Shown: positions 1 to 6,393, counted from the first letter of the stretch. The stretch: DNA of 6,774 nt from an uncultured Mobiluncus sp. (GCF_947254095.1 NZ_CAMYBV010000035.1:1-6774), one strand, 5' to 3'. Translations and numbers: made by a program. Notes: generated by a model from the sequence alone, not told the origin.

Positions 1-3
1 CTT

Positions 4-1125
4 ATGCAAACGATTGGCAGCGCTGAGCGTCCGCTCGTGATTGGCACCCGGGCCTCTGCCCTAGCTTTGACTCAAACCCGCGCCGTCGCCTCCGATTTGG
101 AGCAGCGCGGGTTACACGTCCAAGTACAGACGTTTACCACGGAGGGCGACGTCAACCGGGCTTCCCTAGCTAGCCTCGGCGGAGTCGGCGTATTCGCGGC
201 GGCTCTGCGCGTGGCACTGCTGGAGGGCCACTGCGACCTGGTGGTGCACTCTTTGAAAGACCTGCCCACCGTGCCGGTAGACGGTTTGGTCGTGGCGGCC
301 ACCCCAACTCGTGAAGATCCGGGGGACGTACTGGTGGCGCGCGACAATCTCGGTTTGGCGGATTTGCCCGCCGGTTCGCGCCTGGGAACCGGCTCGCCGC
401 GCCGAGCTCGCCAGATAGCGGTAGCGCGCCCGGATATTGAGCTGGTAGACATTCGCGGCAACGTCCCCACGCGGGTCGGACGGGTGAAAGGTTTGGCTGC
501 CGTAGCCGAACGGGCCGGCCTGCAGCCGGGCAAGGCCGCCGCGGACCTAGACGGGGTGGTGTTGGCACGAGCCGGGCTGCACCGCTTGGGAATGGACGAC
601 GCCATCACGGATAGCCTGGAAGGCACGGTGATTCCGGCCGGCGGGCAGGGCGCGCTAGCCCTGGAAACCCGCCCCGAACTGTTGGACGCCGCAGAGGGGC
701 GAAACTTCGCCCAAATCCTCAAGTTTGTGGACGACGAACCCACCCGTTTAGAGGTCAGTGCGGAACGCGCCCTGCTGCGCTACCTGGAGGCGGGCTGCGC
801 CGCACCCTTGGGTGTGCGCGGAGTCGTGACCTGGGACAAACGAGTCGAAGCGCCCTCGGGACGTCTGGAATTGACCGCCCGAGTGATCGGAAATCAGGGC
901 GAAGTCTTGGAAGTCAACGGGGAAACCACCGTGTTGCTGGGGGCTGAAGCCGCGCAGCGTGATTTCGCGCTGGCCGCTGCCCAACAGTTGGGGGTGGATT
1001 TGGCTGGGGAACTGTTAGCGGCCGGAGCAGCAACAATCGCCGACCTCAAGGCCGCTAAAACCGAGCCGACCCAGAGTGGTGCGAATCAGACTGTAGACAA
1101 TGAAAAGGAATTGTGGGGGGAATAA
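4..1125 (+). CDS. hemC: Hydroxymethylbilane synthase (porphobilinogen deaminase)
   Basis: This cytosolic enzyme of heme synthesis polymerises four porphobilinogens into hydroxymethylbilane on a covalently bound dipyrromethane cofactor. The 373-residue product shows the family landmarks in order: GTRASALAL (residues 14-22), HSLKDLPT (82-89, with the catalytic Asp at D86 next to K85), GTGSPRRARQ (128-137), DIRGNVPTR (149-157) and the cofactor-attaching cysteine in EAGCAAPLG (C265). The lysine found in the GGKGLF loop of E. coli HemC is a valine here (GGVGVF, 59-64), which I recall as an actinobacterial style of variant. The usual PAPGQGAL or PAVGQGAL motif reads PAGGQGAL (211-218). Enzymes of this family are mostly 300-330 residues, and about 29 polar residues at the C-terminus (from 345) form an extra tail. 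The ATG lies three bases from the window edge, so neither its ribosome binding site nor an upstream start can be judged. hemD follows almost without a gap, which indicates one transcript. Confidence 0.97.
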   Translation: MQTIGSAERPLVIGTRASALALTQTRAVASDLEQRGLHVQVQTFTTEGDVNRASLASLGGVGVFAAALRVALLEGHCDLVVHSLKDLPTVPVDGLVVAATPTREDPGDVLVARDNLGLADLPAGSRLGTGSPRRARQIAVARPDIELVDIRGNVPTRVGRVKGLAAVAERAGLQPGKAAADLDGVVLARAGLHRLGMDDAITDSLEGTVIPAGGQGALALETRPELLDAAEGRNFAQILKFVDDEPTRLEVSAERALLRYLEAGCAAPLGVRGVVTWDKRVEAPSGRLELTARVIGNQGEVLEVNGETTVLLGAEAAQRDFALAAAQQLGVDLAGELLAAGAATIADLKAAKTEPTQSGANQTVDNEKELWGE

Positions 1126-1131
1126 CATTTG

Positions 1132-1890
1132 ATGAAACCTAAACTGTTGGTGCCCAGAGTCCCGGGAGACGTGTTGGCACAGGGACTGAAAAAGGCGGGG
1201 CTGCCGGTGGTGTGCGCGCCCGTGACCGAAAAAGTGCCCACCCCTAGCGAGGACTGGTTCGAGCCGATGCAGCGGCTGCAGAGCGGGGAATACGACTGGG
1301 TTGTGCTCTCTAGCGTGGCAACAGCCACGTTCCTGGACGCTCACTACGACTTGGAAGATTTGTTTGCTCAAGTGCAGGTCGCAGCCGTGGGTGCCGCCAC
1401 CGCTGAAGCCATCCGTCAGCTTGACGGTCATGTTGACCTGGTTGGGCCCGATCCGGCCTGTGCCGAGTCGCTGGTCAAGGTGTTTCCGGCGGGAACCGGA
1501 ACGGTGCTGCTGCCCGGTGCGGTCGGGGCGGCCCCGACCTTGGGGCAAGGGCTGAACCGTAAGGGATACAACGTGGAAAAGCTCCGGCTCTATGAATCCG
1601 TGTGCCTGCCCGATTTACCGCTGGAATGGGAGACCGCCCTGGCTCCCGGAACGCAGACCTACGTGCTGGTTACGGCCGGTTCGGTAGCATGCGCCGCCCA
1701 CGAACTGTTGACGAAAGCCGGCGTGAAACAATGGCCCGAACCCATCGCTTTCGGGAAATCTTCCGCCACCGTGCTGCGAGAATTGGGCTGGTCAGCCGCC
1801 GAGGTTTGTGAAACCACGAACACCGAAGGGGTCGTTCGGGCTTATGAAAACGTTGTTCGAGAACTAGAACAGAAAGCCGCACGAGATTAG
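1132..1890 (+). CDS. hemD: Uroporphyrinogen-III synthase
   Basis: This enzyme cyclises hydroxymethylbilane to uroporphyrinogen III with inversion of ring D, the step after HemC. The family is weakly conserved, but its pattern is visible over 252 residues: an N-terminal LLVPR (5-9), WVVLSS (56-61), VAAVGAATAEAI (83-94), VEKLRLYES (about 148-156) near the end of one lobe, VLVTAGS (178-184), PIAFGKSSATVLRELG (204-219) and a C-terminal TNTEGVV. The repeated 'strand, VG or FG, then Ser/Thr-Ala helix' layout matches the two-lobed HemD fold. The length is normal. The start is slightly ambiguous. A TTG at 1129 directly precedes the ATG at 1132, and the G-run at 1115-1120 lies 8 bases before the TTG and 11 before the ATG. 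The ATG is preferred by codon type, and the difference is a single residue. The gene sits 6 bases after hemC and 9 before hemB, and this position strongly supports the assignment. Confidence 0.93.
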   Translation: MKPKLLVPRVPGDVLAQGLKKAGLPVVCAPVTEKVPTPSEDWFEPMQRLQSGEYDWVVLSSVATATFLDAHYDLEDLFAQVQVAAVGAATAEAIRQLDGHVDLVGPDPACAESLVKVFPAGTGTVLLPGAVGAAPTLGQGLNRKGYNVEKLRLYESVCLPDLPLEWETALAPGTQTYVLVTAGSVACAAHELLTKAGVKQWPEPIAFGKSSATVLRELGWSAAEVCETTNTEGVVRAYENVVRELEQKAARD

Positions 1891-1893
1891 GGG
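1889..1893 (+). promoter_or_regulatory. Ribosome binding site for the upstream hemB start
   Basis: AGGGG overlaps the hemD stop codon and lies 6 bases before ATG 1900, an ideal spacing. It favours the longer HemB and suggests translational coupling to hemD. The competing in-frame ATG at 2005 has an AAGGGCGGG of its own just upstream, so this site does not settle the start alone. Confidence 0.55.
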
Positions 1894-1899
1894 ATAACT

Positions 1900-3024
1900 A
1901 TGACAGGATTACCGCACGCCGCAAATTTGGGGGTAGGACCGACCACCCCGAGCGCTACCGGGGGACGGCACACCGGGACTTGTGAAACCGAGTCCAAGGG
2001 CGGGATGAATGAAAAGGTCGTGCCCGCGCGGAAACTGCCCCACGGGCTGACCCCTTTTGTGCGTCCCCGCCGGTTGCGCACCTCCGTGGCGATGCGTCGC
2101 CTGGTGGCGGAAACCCGCTGGAGCCCCGAACAGCTGATTCTGCCCGTATTCGTGCGTGACGGGATTAGCGAACCGGTAGAGATTCCGTCCATGCCCGGCC
2201 AATACCAGCACACGCCCGAGTCTTTGGCGCAGTTGGGTCGGGAAGCGGCGGATGCCGGCATCGGGGGCATGATTGTATTCGGAGTCCCCACCGACGCTGA
2301 CAAAGACGAAACCGGCTCGGCAGCCTGGGACCCCAACGGGATTCAAAACCGGGGCATCGCCGCACTCGCCGATGCGGTCGGGGATCAGCTGGTGGTCATG
2401 GCCGACACCTGCCTGGACGAGACGACTTCGCACGGGCATTGCGGGCCGCTGCGCCCTGACGGTGTGGTAGACAACGATTGGGCGGTGTCCTGTTACGCTG
2501 CTACGGCGGTGTCACAAGCGCGGGCCGGGGCGGTCGCGGTCGGCCCCAGCGGCATGATGGACGGCCAGGTCGCCGCGATCCGTGCGGCTTTGGACGAAGC
2601 CGGGTACAGTGACGTGGCGATTATGGCCTACTCCGCCAAATATGCTTCCGGCCTGTTCGGACCGTTTCGGGACGCGGTCGGTTGCGCCCTGAAAGGCGAC
2701 CGGCGCACCTATCAGCAGGACCCCGCCAACCGCCGCGAGGGACTGCGCGAAACCCTGCTGGACATCGAGGAAGGCGCCGACATGGTTATGGTCAAGCCCG
2801 CCTCGCTGTACCTGGACGTGCTGGCTGACGTGGCCGCGGCTTCGCCGGTGCCGGTGGCCGCCTACCAGGTGTCTGGCGAATACGCGATGATTGAGGCGGC
2901 AGCCGCTAACGGCTGGATTGACCGTTCTCGCGTCATCGACGAGTCCCTGACCTCGATTGTTCGGGCCGGAGCGGACATCGTGTTGACGTACTATGCGATT
3001 GAGGCGGCGCAAGGCTTGGCCTAA
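1900..3024 (+). CDS. hemB: Delta-aminolevulinic acid dehydratase (porphobilinogen synthase)
   Basis: This enzyme condenses two 5-aminolevulinate molecules into porphobilinogen, supplying HemC. The 374-residue frame has both active-site lysines: K247 in AYSAKYASGLFGPFR and the Schiff-base K299 in MVMVKPA. It also has the GDRRTYQQDPANRREG segment (266-281) and the metal loop ADTCLDETTSHGHCG (168-182). Relative to the zinc-binding E. coli triad C120/C122/C130, the loop carries C171, D173 and C181, so the middle cysteine is replaced by aspartate. The start is uncertain. ATG 1900 has a good Shine-Dalgarno (AGGGG, 1889-1893) and lies 9 bases after hemD, but adds about 35 poorly conserved residues rich in Gly, Thr and Pro. 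An in-frame ATG at 2005 has its own AAGGGCGGG just upstream and would give 339 residues, near the usual 320-335. The core after residue 46 (LPHGLTPFVRPRRLR) is certain. Its place after hemC and hemD fits one operon. Confidence 0.96.
   Translation: MTGLPHAANLGVGPTTPSATGGRHTGTCETESKGGMNEKVVPARKLPHGLTPFVRPRRLRTSVAMRRLVAETRWSPEQLILPVFVRDGISEPVEIPSMPGQYQHTPESLAQLGREAADAGIGGMIVFGVPTDADKDETGSAAWDPNGIQNRGIAALADAVGDQLVVMADTCLDETTSHGHCGPLRPDGVVDNDWAVSCYAATAVSQARAGAVAVGPSGMMDGQVAAIRAALDEAGYSDVAIMAYSAKYASGLFGPFRDAVGCALKGDRRTYQQDPANRREGLRETLLDIEEGADMVMVKPASLYLDVLADVAAASPVPVAAYQVSGEYAMIEAAAANGWIDRSRVIDESLTSIVRAGADIVLTYYAIEAAQGLA
1946..1963 (+). repeat. GC inverted repeat inside the doubtful 5' part of hemB
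   Basis: CCCCG at 1946-1950 and CGGGG at 1959-1963 are perfect complements around an 8-base loop that itself contains the palindrome AGCGCT. It lies between the two candidate hemB starts (1900 and 2005). If translation begins at 2005, this hairpin would sit in an untranslated leader. If translation begins at 1900, it is probably chance in GC-rich coding sequence. Confidence 0.4.
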
Positions 3025-3098
3025 GCCGTAACCGCGCCACGGTGAGCAATCCGAACACATTACCTGAAAGACCTTGTGACACAGTACTTTCATCACCC

Positions 3099-3106
3099 AA
3101 AGGAGG
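3099..3106 (+). promoter_or_regulatory. Strong ribosome binding site deciding the hemL start
   Basis: AAAGGAGG is close to the perfect complement of the 16S rRNA 3' end and lies 5 bases before GTG 3112. It is the strongest such site in the window and rules in favour of GTG 3112 over the in-frame GTG at 3076. Confidence 0.85.
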
Positions 3107-3111
3107 GCGAA

Positions 3112-4521
3112 GTGACAACGAATGCTGATTTGTTTGCGGCGGCGCAAGCCGTCATTCCCGGCGGGGTTGATTCTCCCGTGCGCGCCTATGGTTCGGTCGG
3201 GGGCGTGCCGGCTTTCGTAGCTCGCGCCAAAGGTCCGCGCGTGTGGGACGCGGAAGGTCACGAGTTCGTTGACCTGGTTTGTTCCTGGGGGCCGATGCTG
3301 CTGGGTCACGCCGATGAACGTGTGATGGAGGCCGTGACGCGCGCAGCTGAGGCGGGTCTCAGTTTTGGCGCGCCTACCGAGTCAGAAACGTTGCTGGCCG
3401 AGGCTATCCGGCAACGTGTCCCGCTGGCGGAAAAGGTCCGTTTCGTTTCGACCGGGACCGAAGCGACCATGACCGCCATCCGCCTGGCGCGGGGGGCGAC
3501 CGGTCGGGATTTGATTATCAAGTTCGCCGGTAACTATCACGGGCACTCTGACGGTTTGCTCAGCGAGGCCGGTTCCGGGGTCGCCACCGGCGGTTTGCCC
3601 TCCTCCGCGGGAGTACCGGCGGGGATTTCGGCCTTGACCTTGGTGGTGCCCTACAACAATGTGAAAGCTGTGCAGGAGGTGTTTGCCCGGCGCGGTTCCG
3701 AGATTGCTGCGGTCATCGTGGAAGGTGCCGCTGCGAATATGGGGGTCGTGGCACCGCGGGCGGGATTCCTACCCGAACTTTCCCGGCTGTGTCGCGAGTA
3801 CGGGGCGTTGATGATTCAAGACGAGGTGCTGACTGGGTTTCGGGTGTCGCGTTCGGGCTGGTGGGGGTTGTCCACCGGGCGGGAATATTTGGAAAGTCCG
3901 GAGGGCACCACGTCCGGGCCGGCGGGACTGTTCCCGATAGGGGTCGCCGCCCAAAATGAGGGTGTGACTTTTGGCGAGTGTTGGACCCCGGACTTGTTGA
4001 CTTTCGGCAAGGTCATCGGGGGAGGAATGCCCTTGGCGGCCATCGGAGGTCGCGCCGAACTGATGGATCAGCTCGCGCCTCTCGGCCCGGTCTATCAGGC
4101 CGGAACCCTGAGCGGCAACCCGCTGTCCTGCGCGGCCGGGTTGGCCACTTTACAAGGTGCCGACACTTCTGTTTACGGCAAGGTTGATGCGGTGGCTGAC
4201 ACGATTGCGGGCGCTCTGGACGCGGCGTTGAAACGCGAGGGCGTGCCCCACTTCATCGGGCGGGCCGGATCGCTGTTCTCCGTGTTTTTTTCCGAGACTC
4301 CCGTCACCGATTATGCCGGCGCGAAAGCCCAGGAAACCTGGCGGTTCGCCCCGATGTTCTGGGAGTTTTACCGGCAAGGCGTCATGCTGCCGCCTTCCGT
4401 GTTTGAAGCCTGGTTTGTTTCCGCGGCCCACTTCGGTGACGACGGAGCCATCAACCGGATCTTGGATGCGATTCCGGCCGCGGCGAAAGCTGCCGCCACC
4501 GCACGGGCGCCCCAGGCCTAA
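3112..4521 (+). CDS. hemL: Glutamate-1-semialdehyde 2,1-aminomutase
   Basis: This PLP enzyme converts glutamate-1-semialdehyde to 5-aminolevulinate, the last step of the C5 route, and so feeds HemB. Motifs in order are IPGGVDSPVRAY (15-26), STGTEATMTA (113-122, cofactor phosphate region), NYHGHSDG (141-148, with Y142 at the expected ring-stacking position), DEVLTGFR (237-244, with D237 binding the pyridine nitrogen), FGKVIGGGMP (298-307, with K300 as the Schiff-base lysine) and AGTLSGNPL. D237 and K300 are 63 residues apart, against 28 in standard enzymes, because of an insertion at about 254-290. This explains the 469-residue length compared with the usual 425-440. GTG 3112 is chosen as the start because a near-perfect AAAGGAGG lies 5 bases before it and the protein then begins at the normal family N-terminus. 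An in-frame GTG at 3076 would add 12 residues encoded across that ribosome binding site. It follows hemB by 87 bases. Confidence 0.96.
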   Translation: MTTNADLFAAAQAVIPGGVDSPVRAYGSVGGVPAFVARAKGPRVWDAEGHEFVDLVCSWGPMLLGHADERVMEAVTRAAEAGLSFGAPTESETLLAEAIRQRVPLAEKVRFVSTGTEATMTAIRLARGATGRDLIIKFAGNYHGHSDGLLSEAGSGVATGGLPSSAGVPAGISALTLVVPYNNVKAVQEVFARRGSEIAAVIVEGAAANMGVVAPRAGFLPELSRLCREYGALMIQDEVLTGFRVSRSGWWGLSTGREYLESPEGTTSGPAGLFPIGVAAQNEGVTFGECWTPDLLTFGKVIGGGMPLAAIGGRAELMDQLAPLGPVYQAGTLSGNPLSCAAGLATLQGADTSVYGKVDAVADTIAGALDAALKREGVPHFIGRAGSLFSVFFSETPVTDYAGAKAQETWRFAPMFWEFYRQGVMLPPSVFEAWFVSAAHFGDDGAINRILDAIPAAAKAAATARAPQA

Positions 4522-4532
4522 ACCTAGGCGCC
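4506..4532 (+). repeat. Imperfect hairpin straddling the hemL stop codon
   Basis: GGCGCC at 4506-4511 pairs with GGCGCC at 4527-4532, and AGG at 4514-4516 pairs with CCT at 4523-4525. A CC/A internal mismatch separates the two helices, and the loop is CCTAAA, which holds most of the TAA stop (4519-4521). The nine GC-rich pairs should fold stably in RNA. No T-run follows, so it is not a standard intrinsic terminator. It could slow transcript decay, reduce read-through into purB or have no role. Confidence 0.5.
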
Positions 4533-4565
4533 AACCATCCCTCACAACTATTGAAAGCAAAACAA

Positions 4566-6023
4566 ATGGCAACTGAATTTCCCACCGCACACGTTGATTT
4601 AGGGGCGCTAAGCCCGGAGATTGCCCTCGGTTCGCTGGACGGACGATACCGCGGGGTCGTAGCCCCGCTGGTGGACTGGTTTTCCGAAGCGGCGGTGAAC
4701 CGGGCGCGCCTGTTCGTCGAGATAGAGTGGCTCATTTGGCTCACGGACCAGGAAGTGCTGGACGGTGCGCCGGTGTTGAGCGCGGCGGAAAAATCGTATC
4801 TGCGCGGCCTGGTCGGGACTTTCGGGGCAGACGAAATCGCTACGCTGAGCCAAACCGAAGCGAAGACCAAGCATGACGTGAAAGCGGTGGAATACCTGTT
4901 GAAGTCCGCCCTTGAGGCCGCCCCGGAGGCTTTAGGCGGCACGGAAGGCCAGGCACTGCCGAGCCTGAAAGAAATGGTGCACATCTTCTGCACTTCCGAG
5001 GACATCAACAACCTGACCTACGCGATTTTGATTAAACACGGGGTGGGACGCGTGTGGCTGCCCGCCGCCCGCGCCCTGCAAACCCAAATCACCGACCTGG
5101 CTCGGGAAAATGCAGACGTGCCGATGCTCGCCCACACCCACGGGCAGCCCGCCACCCCCACCACCTTGGGACACGAACTTGCCGTGTTTGCCTGGCGTAT
5201 GAACCGTCAGCTGAAACGCGTCGAAACCCAGGAATACTTGGGCAAAATCAACGGCGCGACCGGCGATTTCGCGGCGCACACGGTGGCAGTGCCCAAAGCG
5301 GATTGGGCGGCGCTGTCGCGCGGATTCGTCGAGGACCGGCTCGGACTGACCTGGAATCCTTTGACCACCCAGATTGAGTCCCACGACTATCAAGCGGAAC
5401 TTTATGCGACGGTAACGCACTTCAACCGCATCGCCCACAATCTCGCTACCGACATTTGGACCTATATTTCCCTGCGGTATTTTGCCCAGGATTTGGCGGC
5501 GCAAGGCTCGACCGGATCCTCGACCATGCCGCATAAAATCAACCCGATTCGGTTCGAAAACGCCGAAGCGAACCTCGAGATTTCCTCCGGCCTGTTTGAG
5601 GTGCTGGAACAGACCCTGGTCACGACCCGGATGCAGCGCGACCTTACCGATTCCACCACCCAGCGCAATATCGGCACCGCGTTTGGCCACTCCCTGCTGG
5701 CAATCGATAACCTACGGCGCGGACTGGCCGGGCTGAAAGTTGATGCGGCCGTGATGGCAGCCGATTTGGACGACAACTGGGAAGTGTTGGGCGAGGCGGT
5801 CCAACAGACCATGCGTGTGGCGGGGATTGCCGGAGTTTCCGGCATGGATAATCCATATGAGCGCTTAAAAGAGCTGACCCGCGGGCACAAGGTGGACGGG
5901 GCTCGGATGCGCCAGTTCATTGCCGACCTGGGGCTTCCCCCGGAACAAACCGCACGTTTGCAGGCCCTGACCCCCGCGACCTACACCGGGATAGCCGCCC
6001 AGCTAGTCGACTATCTCGAATAA
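4566..6023 (+). CDS. purB: Adenylosuccinate lyase
   Basis: This cytosolic enzyme acts twice in purine synthesis, splitting fumarate from SAICAR and from adenylosuccinate. The 485-residue protein aligns by eye along its length with the E. coli-type PurB class (about 456 residues). It has SLDGRY (23-28), KHDVKAVEY, TSEDINN (143-149), THGQPATPTTLG with the catalytic histidine at H192, LGKINGATGDF, WNPLTTQIESHDY and the fumarase/lyase superfamily signature GSSTMPHKINP (317-327), which carries the catalytic serine. Further matches are MQRDLTDST and the C-terminal YERLKELTRG. All expected active-site motifs are intact. ATG 4566 is chosen over an in-frame TTG at 4551. No strong Shine-Dalgarno is present, only GAAAG 8 bases upstream, which is unusual beside its neighbours. 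Lying 44 bases after hemL, purB may be read through from the heme genes, but it has no functional tie to heme. Confidence 0.97.
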   Translation: MATEFPTAHVDLGALSPEIALGSLDGRYRGVVAPLVDWFSEAAVNRARLFVEIEWLIWLTDQEVLDGAPVLSAAEKSYLRGLVGTFGADEIATLSQTEAKTKHDVKAVEYLLKSALEAAPEALGGTEGQALPSLKEMVHIFCTSEDINNLTYAILIKHGVGRVWLPAARALQTQITDLARENADVPMLAHTHGQPATPTTLGHELAVFAWRMNRQLKRVETQEYLGKINGATGDFAAHTVAVPKADWAALSRGFVEDRLGLTWNPLTTQIESHDYQAELYATVTHFNRIAHNLATDIWTYISLRYFAQDLAAQGSTGSSTMPHKINPIRFENAEANLEISSGLFEVLEQTLVTTRMQRDLTDSTTQRNIGTAFGHSLLAIDNLRRGLAGLKVDAAVMAADLDDNWEVLGEAVQQTMRVAGIAGVSGMDNPYERLKELTRGHKVDGARMRQFIADLGLPPEQTARLQALTPATYTGIAAQLVDYLE

Positions 6024-6060
6024 GCGTGCTAAGCCCACTAAACAGGGCCGATTCCGGTTT

Positions 6061-6083
6061 CGCCGGGTGGGAATAATCCGGCG
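6061..6083 (+). repeat. Perfect 6+6 inverted repeat upstream of the copper unit
   Basis: CGCCGG (6061-6066) and CCGGCG (6078-6083) are exact complements around an 11-base spacer, GTGGGAATAAT. An earlier CCGG at 6054-6057 can pair with the first arm instead, giving an alternative, shorter stem. The dyad covers the place where a -35 element would lie for the -10-like box at 6095. It could be a repressor operator or a weak terminator for purB; the missing T-run argues against the latter. Confidence 0.45.
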
Positions 6084-6094
6084 CAACTGGTGGT

Positions 6095-6100
6095 TAAAAT
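6095..6100 (+). promoter_or_regulatory. Candidate -10 box for the copZ-copA transcript
   Basis: TAAAAT is the best match to TATAAT in this intergenic region and lies 55 bases before the ATG of the HMA gene. No TTGACA-like -35 is found at 16-18 bases spacing; the best-placed hexamer is AATAAT at 6072-6077, inside the dyad loop. A weak -35 is compatible with a regulated promoter. This is inference from position and composition. Confidence 0.35.
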
Positions 6101-6106
6101 AGACAG

Positions 6107-6124
6107 TGGCCCTACGAGCGGCCA
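6107..6124 (+). repeat. Short inverted repeat near the expected transcription start
   Basis: TGGCC (6107-6111) and GGCCA (6120-6124) are exact complements separated by 8 bases. The repeat begins about 7 bases after the candidate -10 box, where a transcript would start, which is a common place for an operator. The arms are only 5 bases, so chance is a real possibility. Confidence 0.3.
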
Positions 6125-6143
6125 ATATCGCAAAACAGCAACG

Positions 6144-6149
6144 AAAGGA
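6144..6149 (+). promoter_or_regulatory. Ribosome binding site of the HMA-protein gene
   Basis: AAAGGA lies 6 bases before ATG 6156. The spacing is standard and it decides the start of the 74-residue metallochaperone. Confidence 0.75.
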
Positions 6150-6155
6150 ACCCTA

Positions 6156-6380
6156 ATGGCAACCCTAACCATGAACCTCGACGGACTGACTTGTGACATG
6201 TGCGTCAAGCACATCACCGCTGACCTCAGCGACCTAGCGGGTGTGGAGCGCGTCGAAGTGGTGCGTGACGAGGGCCGCGGTGTCGCTACCGTGACCGGCG
6301 AAAGCCTGCCCTCCGACCAGGTCCTCACCGAAACCGTGCAGGACGCCGGCAACTACCGCGTCGTGTCCATCGACCGGTAG
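6156..6380 (+). CDS. copZ: HMA-domain metallochaperone (CopZ-like)
   Basis: This 74-residue cytosolic protein is a single heavy-metal-associated domain that probably carries Cu(I) to the ATPase encoded just downstream. The metal loop GLTCDMC near the N-terminus (residues 10-16) supplies C13 and C16. The family consensus is GMTCxxC, and the usual methionine is leucine here. The rest fits the beta-alpha-beta-beta-alpha-beta fold: helix KHITADLSDLAGV, strand VERVEVV, strand GVATVTG and the late AGNYRVVSI. The length is that of standard CopZ proteins (65-75). ATG 6156 follows AAAGGA (6144-6149) by 6 bases, which fixes the start. The open frame continues upstream to a GTG-like start at 6090, but that would be read through the likely promoter and is not used. 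Specificity for copper rather than another soft metal is inferred from the family and the neighbour. The gene symbol is likewise an inference. Confidence 0.9.
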   Translation: MATLTMNLDGLTCDMCVKHITADLSDLAGVERVEVVRDEGRGVATVTGESLPSDQVLTETVQDAGNYRVVSIDR

Positions 6381-6393
6381 ATTTTGTTTCCTT

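Larger units (their letters stand above)
6024..6155 (+). other. Intergenic region between purB and the metal-resistance genes
   Basis: This 132-base stretch is the longest non-coding segment. It holds three CCGG-centred repeats, a 23-base dyad, a -10-like box, a second short dyad and the ribosome binding site of the HMA gene. It has no convincing open frame. No terminator with a T-run is seen after purB. The layout suggests that a new transcript starts here, separate from the heme/purB block. Confidence 0.6.

Noticed and set aside
72..743. 223-residue minus-strand open frame inside hemC
   Set aside because: Its Ser/Arg/Pro-rich composition is typical of an antisense frame, and hemC motifs cover the same bases.
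3075..3097. CRP/FNR-like TGTGA...TCAC site upstream of hemL
   Set aside because: The half-sites are 13 bases apart rather than the 6 needed for a CRP-type site, and the second is incomplete; it is probably chance.
3076..3111. Upstream GTG start for hemL
   Set aside because: It would add 12 residues encoded by the ribosome binding site itself, and no site precedes it. GTG 3112 has near-ideal signals.
2512..3309. 265-residue minus-strand open frame across the hemB-hemL junction
   Set aside because: It is antisense to two certain genes. Its translation is rich in Arg, Gly and His with no recognisable motif. Such long shadow frames are expected in GC-rich DNA.
4551..4565. TTG start for purB
   Set aside because: It has no ribosome binding site and adds only five residues. 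The ATG at 4566 is the better codon and fits the family N-terminus.
4932..5690. 252-residue minus-strand open frame inside purB
   Set aside because: It lies wholly within the well-conserved purB coding sequence on the other strand and has no family features; it is a shadow frame.
6054..6083. Intrinsic terminator of purB
   Set aside because: GC stems are present, but no T-run follows any of them, so a standard Rho-independent terminator is not supported.
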